This document shows positions 59,130 through 64,000 of a DNA stretch of 64,000 nt, one piece after another (the first letter of the stretch is position 1; the number at the start of each line of letters is the position of its first letter). The notes beneath the pieces were generated by a model. It saw only the letters and a list, made by a program, of their open reading frames with translations. It made no database searches and was not told the DNA's origin. Origin of the DNA: Mangifera indica (lineage: Eukaryota; Streptophyta; Magnoliopsida; Sapindales; Anacardiaceae); assembly GCF_011075055.1 (NCBI RefSeq), contig NC_058150.1, forward strand, positions 11,074,330 to 11,138,329, written 5' to 3'. Position numbers and translations under genes: made by a program.

Positions 59130-60180
59130 TAAGTAAAAAGGAAGTGATGCATACCCAGCTTTATCACCATTGTTGGGTTCCACATCTTTCTCAAGCCTCT
59201 ATGTCATCCAAACGCTTAAGAAGAATGAAGATCCAACCCTTCACAAGCCCAATGAAGCAATACATGCTTATTTTTGGCCCAATCTCATTTTTAGGCATAG
59301 CATCATTGAATGGACTCAAGATCCACTTAAGTGACTCATTTTATTTGGCCCAAGGAAGTCTCAAAGGAAGTTCATCACAAGCCCAAGACGTTCAAGCCTT
59401 ATTGGTAAGCCTATTAAGTCCAAAAATGAGTAATTAGTTGCTTTGGAACTAAATGGAAAGTTGGTTAATCAAGTTAGGAAATATGGTTCCTAAATAGGGA
59501 AAAGGGGAATGACTTTTGTCTTCTAGCATATTAAGAAGAATGGGGTTAGTCTAAAATGAGAGGCTTAGCTTTAATTATGAAAACTATTTGCTTTTAGTTG
59601 ACTTTCATTGGAAAATTGTAGTTTTTGCCATCACCCCCTCATATATAAAGTGGCCTCCCGATTGTAAAGCTTTAGCTTGCATTTTGAATGAAATTGGTGG
59701 TAAAGCTTTGAAGCCTTTATCTCTTTTTTCCTTTATCTAATCATCTTGGAGGAAGATTGGTGGTGGAAGACCCTAAAGTTGTTGTAATTATTCTTTTATG
59801 CCTTAGTTTCATTTATACATCCTTAGAATCCAAAGTTGAATACATTTGTGTATGTTTGAAATGTATGCACCAAAGAGTTGCGAAGAAATTACCCAATTTA
59901 CCACTGACTTTTATCTTCATTTTGATGGCTTTATCTTGTTCCCTTTTTGTGCTATCGTAGATCAAAAGATAACTTATTATGTTGTGACTTCATTAATATA
60001 AGTTTGATTTAGATTAGAATTCATCTTGGATATCAAATTGAATGAACTGAAAAACTACCTTTTTCAAATGAATAGTGAAAACAGATTTTTTTGTATTTTG
60101 GATGTTGTTGTATGTTTTGATTAATATGCACCAAGAAGTGTACAAAAGAGCCATCCTTGTGCACTTAGCGTGTACTACTT
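59130..60180 (+). mobile_element. Gypsy element E2: protease tail plus LTR-like end
   Basis: It aligns with E1 at 16,850-17,900. The protease tail lies at about 59,130-59,270 (a frame-shifted SDAYPALSPLL...SSLYV-type stretch). The same non-coding end follows with TTTGGCCCAA, TATATAAAG, the GGAAGA...GGTGGAAGACCC-type block and ATATGCACCAAGAAG. As in E1, no reverse transcriptase lies between protease tail and LTR-like region. The 143-codon frame at 59,006-59,437 overlaps this in another frame and is not a gene. Confidence 0.6.
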
Positions 60181-60239
60181 AAAATGTGTGTATCCAACTA
60201 TTTTTGGTACTAGTAAAACAATCATAAAAGGTAAATGAT

Positions 60240-61720
60240 CATTCTTAATTTCATTTGTAATGTTTAGCTAAAATATAAAGAATCATTTTTTGAGGATTTA
60301 TAAGCAGCTATCAGGTTCTTATTTACAAAACATTAATAGGAGCTTCTACAAGAAGTAGTTATTATAGAAGCATTCTCATAATCATCTCAGGAACATACTA
60401 ACTATGGTTAAGATCATAATAATAAGGTGGTATAGGGACAAAATCAGTTCTAGTTTAAGAGTGACTTACAGTTATAGAGGATGCTATGAGTTTATTTGAG
60501 ATAACTGACCATGAGAAGGTTTAATATGCCAATTACTGTTAAAAGGTGATGTTGTGTGATACCTATCAAGCATATGGCATGACATAGGCAAATTTCGAGG
60601 CATTTGAGAAAGAATACCTATTTGTTGTTATTTTATATGTCTAAGCTTAGGAGTTCTTTATATTGGGTTAAACTTTTCTTTTATTTGGAAATTTGATTTA
60701 GCTTTCTAGGTTTCTAACTTCCTTGTTTCTGTATAAAGTCTCATAGTTCATCTATACATCACTATTATTGGGTAGCAGTAACTATCAGTGATAAATTTGC
60801 TACCCTAATAGGATAGAGTGGGCGGGGAGGCTCAAAGGACTATTATTATTGGTGATGTCAAGGGATAACTCCACCTTATATATAATTTGATTGGTAGACA
60901 TAAACCCTCACAATGTCATGGTGTTGTAAGGATAAGATCAACTCTAGTCGCGGAGTGCCTTGAGGTTATGGAAGATGCTATAAGTTTATTTGAGATAATC
61001 GATCGTAAGAGGGTTTGATATGCTAATTATTGTTGAATGGTGATGTTGTGTGATACCTATCAACCAGATGGCATAGCATAGGCAAATTTTGAGGCATTTA
61101 AGAAAGAATACCTGTTTATTGATATTTTATATGTCTAGGCTTAAGAGTTTTCCAACTTGAGACAGAAATAAATGATTATCAAGGAGTTCTCTACTATTTC
61201 AATTCACTTGCCCATTATGCTTTAAGCTTAGCTAGTATGAACAAGGGTAAGATGGAAATCTTCATTAATGGTTGAGATCTAGTATAGCGAAGGATGTGCG
61301 GATAAGAGATCATCCTCCCCGATCTTATTCAGAGGCCTTGGGTAGATCTTAAAGGTCAAAAGCCATATGGATAAGGATGGCCTCTGAGAAAGGTATTCAT
61401 GAGTAACCCCAATTCCAATATAGGATCAAATAGTTATAAATGGCAATTATGAGGAAGACAGTTAAGATTTCAAAGGTTAGAAGAACTTCCACTCTAAAGG
61501 ATCCAAAAATAACTAAAAAGGCAAGAGGTTGAGATAAGATGAGTAACCATAGTGAAAAGATTAATTGGGGGTGATGACCTTCCTCCTTATAGTAGTTGTA
61601 GATGTAAACATATTGGAGATTGTTTAGGGCAAAAGTTATGTTATAGATGTAAACAACCAGGTTAATTTACTCGAAAGTATAATGTAGCAACACTAACCCC
61701 TGTTGAGTAAATCATAAGAA
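60240..61720 (+). pseudogene. Tekay/Del-like Gypsy D2: gag and zinc knuckle
   Basis: Gag remnant with a repeated block. About 60,430-60,660 and 60,940-61,160 carry the same GAGGATGCTATGAGTTTATT-like segment and downstream sequence (GGTGATGTTGTGTGATACC, AGAAAGAATACCT). A tandem duplication of about 0.5 kb has therefore occurred. Downstream, MNKGKMEIFING-like residues follow, then a zinc knuckle LCYRCKQPG (about 61,640-61,670) in which the His codon is a stop and the last Cys is Tyr. Dense stops. Confidence 0.7.
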
Positions 61721-61729
61721 AGGACATAC

Positions 61730-62780
61730 TAGAGTTTATGTAGCCAATTAGACCCAGGCTAAAGCTAACCCATTTATAGTGACGAGTCAATTGACTTTCC
61801 ATTCTTTTCATTTATATGTGCTAATTGATTTTAGTGTCACTTATAGTTTCATTTCTTATGGTATGGTTGAGAGATTAAGATTAGAGTTTACACTTGTTGA
61901 CCTTATTTGTATTGAGATGCCTGATAGGAATAATGTTATGAGTAATCAAATGTTGTTGTGTAAGACAATGATTTTGAAAGGCTAAGAAATTATCATTGAT
62001 CTAATAATGTTGGATATGTCTGATTTTGATGTGATTTTGGGTATGGATTTTCTAAGTCAATATGGAACCGAGATTGACAACAAAAAGAAAAAAAAGAAAG
62101 TTCAGTTCCACTTGGATTATGGTAAGGAGTTTAGTTTTAGAAAATGTCATGTTTTAAGCATAATGATCAACAGTGTAAAAGTAAGAAAATTGTTTAGTAA
62201 AAGATGTAAAGGTTATTTGGCACATGTTGTAAGTAAAGTTAATAATTCACTATTGAGTTTGTAAAATATACCCATTGTATATGAATTCTAAGATGTGTTC
62301 CTTAATAATTTGCCAGAGTTAGCATCTATTTGGGAGGTTGAATTCAAGATTAAGTTAGCTCTTGGGACAACACCCATTTTTAAAGTACTATACAAAATAG
62401 CCTCAACCAAACTTCAAGAATTAAAGAAACAATTATAGGAGCTTCTAGATAATGACTTTATTAGATTGATCCATTCACATTGGATAGGTCAATGTGCATA
62501 TGTATTCACTATAAAGAATTGAATAAAGTGATAATTAAGAATAAATACCCATTATAGAGAAGTGATGACTTATTTGATAAGTTGAAAAGTGTCTTGGTAT
62601 TTTTGAAAATTAAGTTGAGATTTGGATATCATCAAGTCTAGGTAGTCGAAAGAGACATTCCAAAGACTATATTCAAGATAAGGTATGAACACTATGAGTT
62701 TGTGGTGATGCCCTTCAATTTGACTAATGTTTTGATAGTCTTCATGGACCTGATAAACAAAGTGTTCCAATTACCTTGAT
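61730..62780 (+). pseudogene. Tekay/Del-like Gypsy D2: protease and reverse transcriptase start
   Basis: Retropepsin-like domain (61,779-62,200) with LYVLIDFSVTYSFIS, where D-S-G is D-F-S, and MSDFDVILGMDFLSQYG (62,013-62,066). The start of reverse transcriptase follows after frame breaks: LASIWEVEFKIKLALGTTPI (about 62,320), a YKIASTKLQELKKQL-like block, and then [20 protein letters not shown] (about 62,650-62,710). It is homologous to D1 (35.1-35.6 kb). The polymerase palm with the catalytic Asp pair and the whole RNase H are missing or too eroded to see. Confidence 0.72.
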
Positions 62781-63450
62781 AAGTTCATCATGGTGTTTAT
62801 CAATGGCATTTTGGTATATTCCAAGATTTAGAAGGAGCATGGACAGTACCTGACGTTTGTGTTATAGAGGTTACAAGATAGTCAGTTGTATACCACGTTT
62901 TCTAAATGCAAGTTATGTGGATCAGTTGGTATTCCTTGGACATGTAATATTAGTGGATAATATCTTTGTTGACCCAAGTATAGTTGAAGCACTTTATAGG
63001 AGAAAGAGCAAATCTCTTTTTCATTGGGAGGAAATAAGCAAGAGAGATTTTTTTGCATAAGCTTTAGGACTAGAGATGACCTAGAAAATGATAGATGATA
63101 TGAGACTAGTTAGGGAGAGAATAAAACAGGCTCAAGATTACCAAAAGAGTTTTGTAGATCAAAGGAGACGAGACTTGGAGTTTGATCTGGGTGATATGGT
63201 TTTGTGTGAGTTACTCATCACCTTCATGTGATGGCGTTGGGATAAAAAGGTAAATTAGCTTTAAGGTTTATGGGACCTTTTAAGATTCAACAGCATGTAG
63301 GCAATGTTGCCTACTAACTTACGTTCCTAGTAAGTATGGGTTAAATTCATAATGTGTTCCACGTGTCATTACTACATGAGTACATTAATGACTTGGCTCA
63401 TATATTGAGAGTTGAAGATGTGTTTGAGTGAATTTTAAGGACAAAATTCT
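62781..63450 (+). pseudogene. Tekay/Del-like Gypsy D2: polymerase scraps and integrase C-terminus
   Basis: Eroded pieces (SQLVFLGHVI-like and HWEEISKR-like in 62,930-63,050) lead to the integrase C-terminal region: DYQKSFVDQRRRDLEFDLGD (about 63,138-63,195), then VFHVSLLHEYINDLAHILRV (about 63,357-63,415). These are the GPY-region hallmarks of Tekay/Del Gypsy elements. The zinc finger and catalytic integrase core were lost in an internal deletion. Confidence 0.72.
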
Positions 63451-63465
63451 TTTAAAGGAGAGAAA
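63451..63465 (+). other. Polypurine tract of Gypsy D2
   Basis: TTTAAAGGAGAGAAA directly precedes the presumed 3' LTR start TGTAGCATCC at 63,466. Confidence 0.65.
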
Positions 63466-64000
63466 TGTAGCATCCATTGGCATGCCAAGGTATTTTTGTC
63501 TTTATGTTAAATATGTATATTTATTGTATATATGTTATTTTGAGGTTGCATGACCATGTGAGAAAGCCATACACCCCTATGTGTATTTGCAAGGGTAAAA
63601 TAATATTTTTTTGCTAAGTGGATGAAAATTAGCTAAGTTTGGGAGACACACATGCCAATGTAGATTGCGTTACACACCTATGTGTGATCAATATGTCTGA
63701 ATTTTGGATAAGGATCAGTTTTGCAGTGATTTCAGAAACTGTTATTAGTGGGTAACAATATACAAACTCATGTATATGGACTACACGACCGTGTATCAAT
63801 TTTTAGTTGAAAATAAAAAAAATCTAAATGTATTTTGGGTTACTTTTGCTACCATCTCCACAAAAAAATCAAAAAATTGAGAGAGACAATAAGATTCTTG
63901 GAGCCAACAAAGTCGTAGAGGACTATTTAATAGTTTTTTGTGGTAAATGGGGACCCTATCGATACTTTTTGGATAGGTAAACTCGAGGTATAGTGACCAG
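63466..64000 (+). mobile_element. 3' LTR of Gypsy D2, cut by the window edge
   Basis: It starts TGTAGCATCCATTGG after the purine tract and runs off the window. It contains short TACACACC/TGTGTATTT-type motifs and a CACGACCGTGTATCAATTT palindrome-like element like that in the fragment at 58,095-58,620. Confidence 0.6.

Noticed and set aside
59006..59437. 143-codon plus-strand frame, among the longest in the window
   Set aside because: It overlaps the E2 protease tail and LTR-like region in a different frame. The homologous region of E1 does not conserve it.

Overview
The window reads as nuclear DNA of a flowering plant, probably a eudicot; the species cannot be named from sequence alone. It is AT-rich, and nearly everything in it is decayed, nested transposable-element DNA. 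It holds one host gene that looks intact: a plant endonuclease III homologue (NTH1 type, DNA base-excision repair) on the minus strand, in 11 exons between 45,069 and 36,634. The exons splice to 1,068 bases (355 codons plus stop) with no frame break. They carry the helix-hairpin-helix, the catalytic Lys and Asp, and the C-x6-C-x2-C-x5-C iron-sulfur loop.

Layout. 1-2.3 kb: AT-rich, nothing recognised. 2.3-4.9 kb: dead Mutator-like transposase (+) with DDE residues and a SWIM finger. Facing it at 5.4-6.1 kb is a dead Ulp1/C48 cysteine protease (-), an arrangement like Kaonashi-type MULEs. 7.4-14.7 kb: Copia copy C1 (-), carrying a hAT-type MITE in its leader and a Gypsy LTR inside its own LTR. 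14.7-17.9 kb: Gypsy gag-protease element E1 (+) with a backwards integrase scrap inside. 17.9-21.0 kb: Copia C2 (-). 21.0-26.6 kb: Copia A (+), divergent from C2 across one shared LTR fragment. 26.6-32.5 kb: Copia B (+), with a 901-bp MULE-type element in its reverse transcriptase/RNase H region. 32.5-34.9 kb: stacked minus-strand Copia LTRs. 34.9-36.1 kb: Gypsy scraps. 36.6-45.1 kb: NTH1; its 4.1-kb intron 5 holds two short LTR elements with target-site duplications. 45.2-58.6 kb: Gypsy element F (-) split by a Copia element that was itself later broken by an inversion. 59.1-60.2 kb: a second E-type Gypsy piece. 60.2-64 kb: a Tekay/Del-like Gypsy (+) running off the end.

The strongest structural result is the inversion. 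Copia pieces at 46,833-52,684 (-) and 54,733-58,094 (+) look like two separate elements. Their leader sequences abut, their outer flanks carry complementary 5-bp target duplications (CTTAT/ATAAG), and their flanks are the two adjacent halves of one Gypsy integrase. The simplest reading is one insertion followed by inversion of about 5.4 kb (52,685-58,094).

No bacterial, viral or CRISPR feature was seen. No transposable-element open reading frame here looks functional. Element borders and homologies were judged by eye, so borders not pinned by a terminal or target-site motif are approximate by tens of bases.
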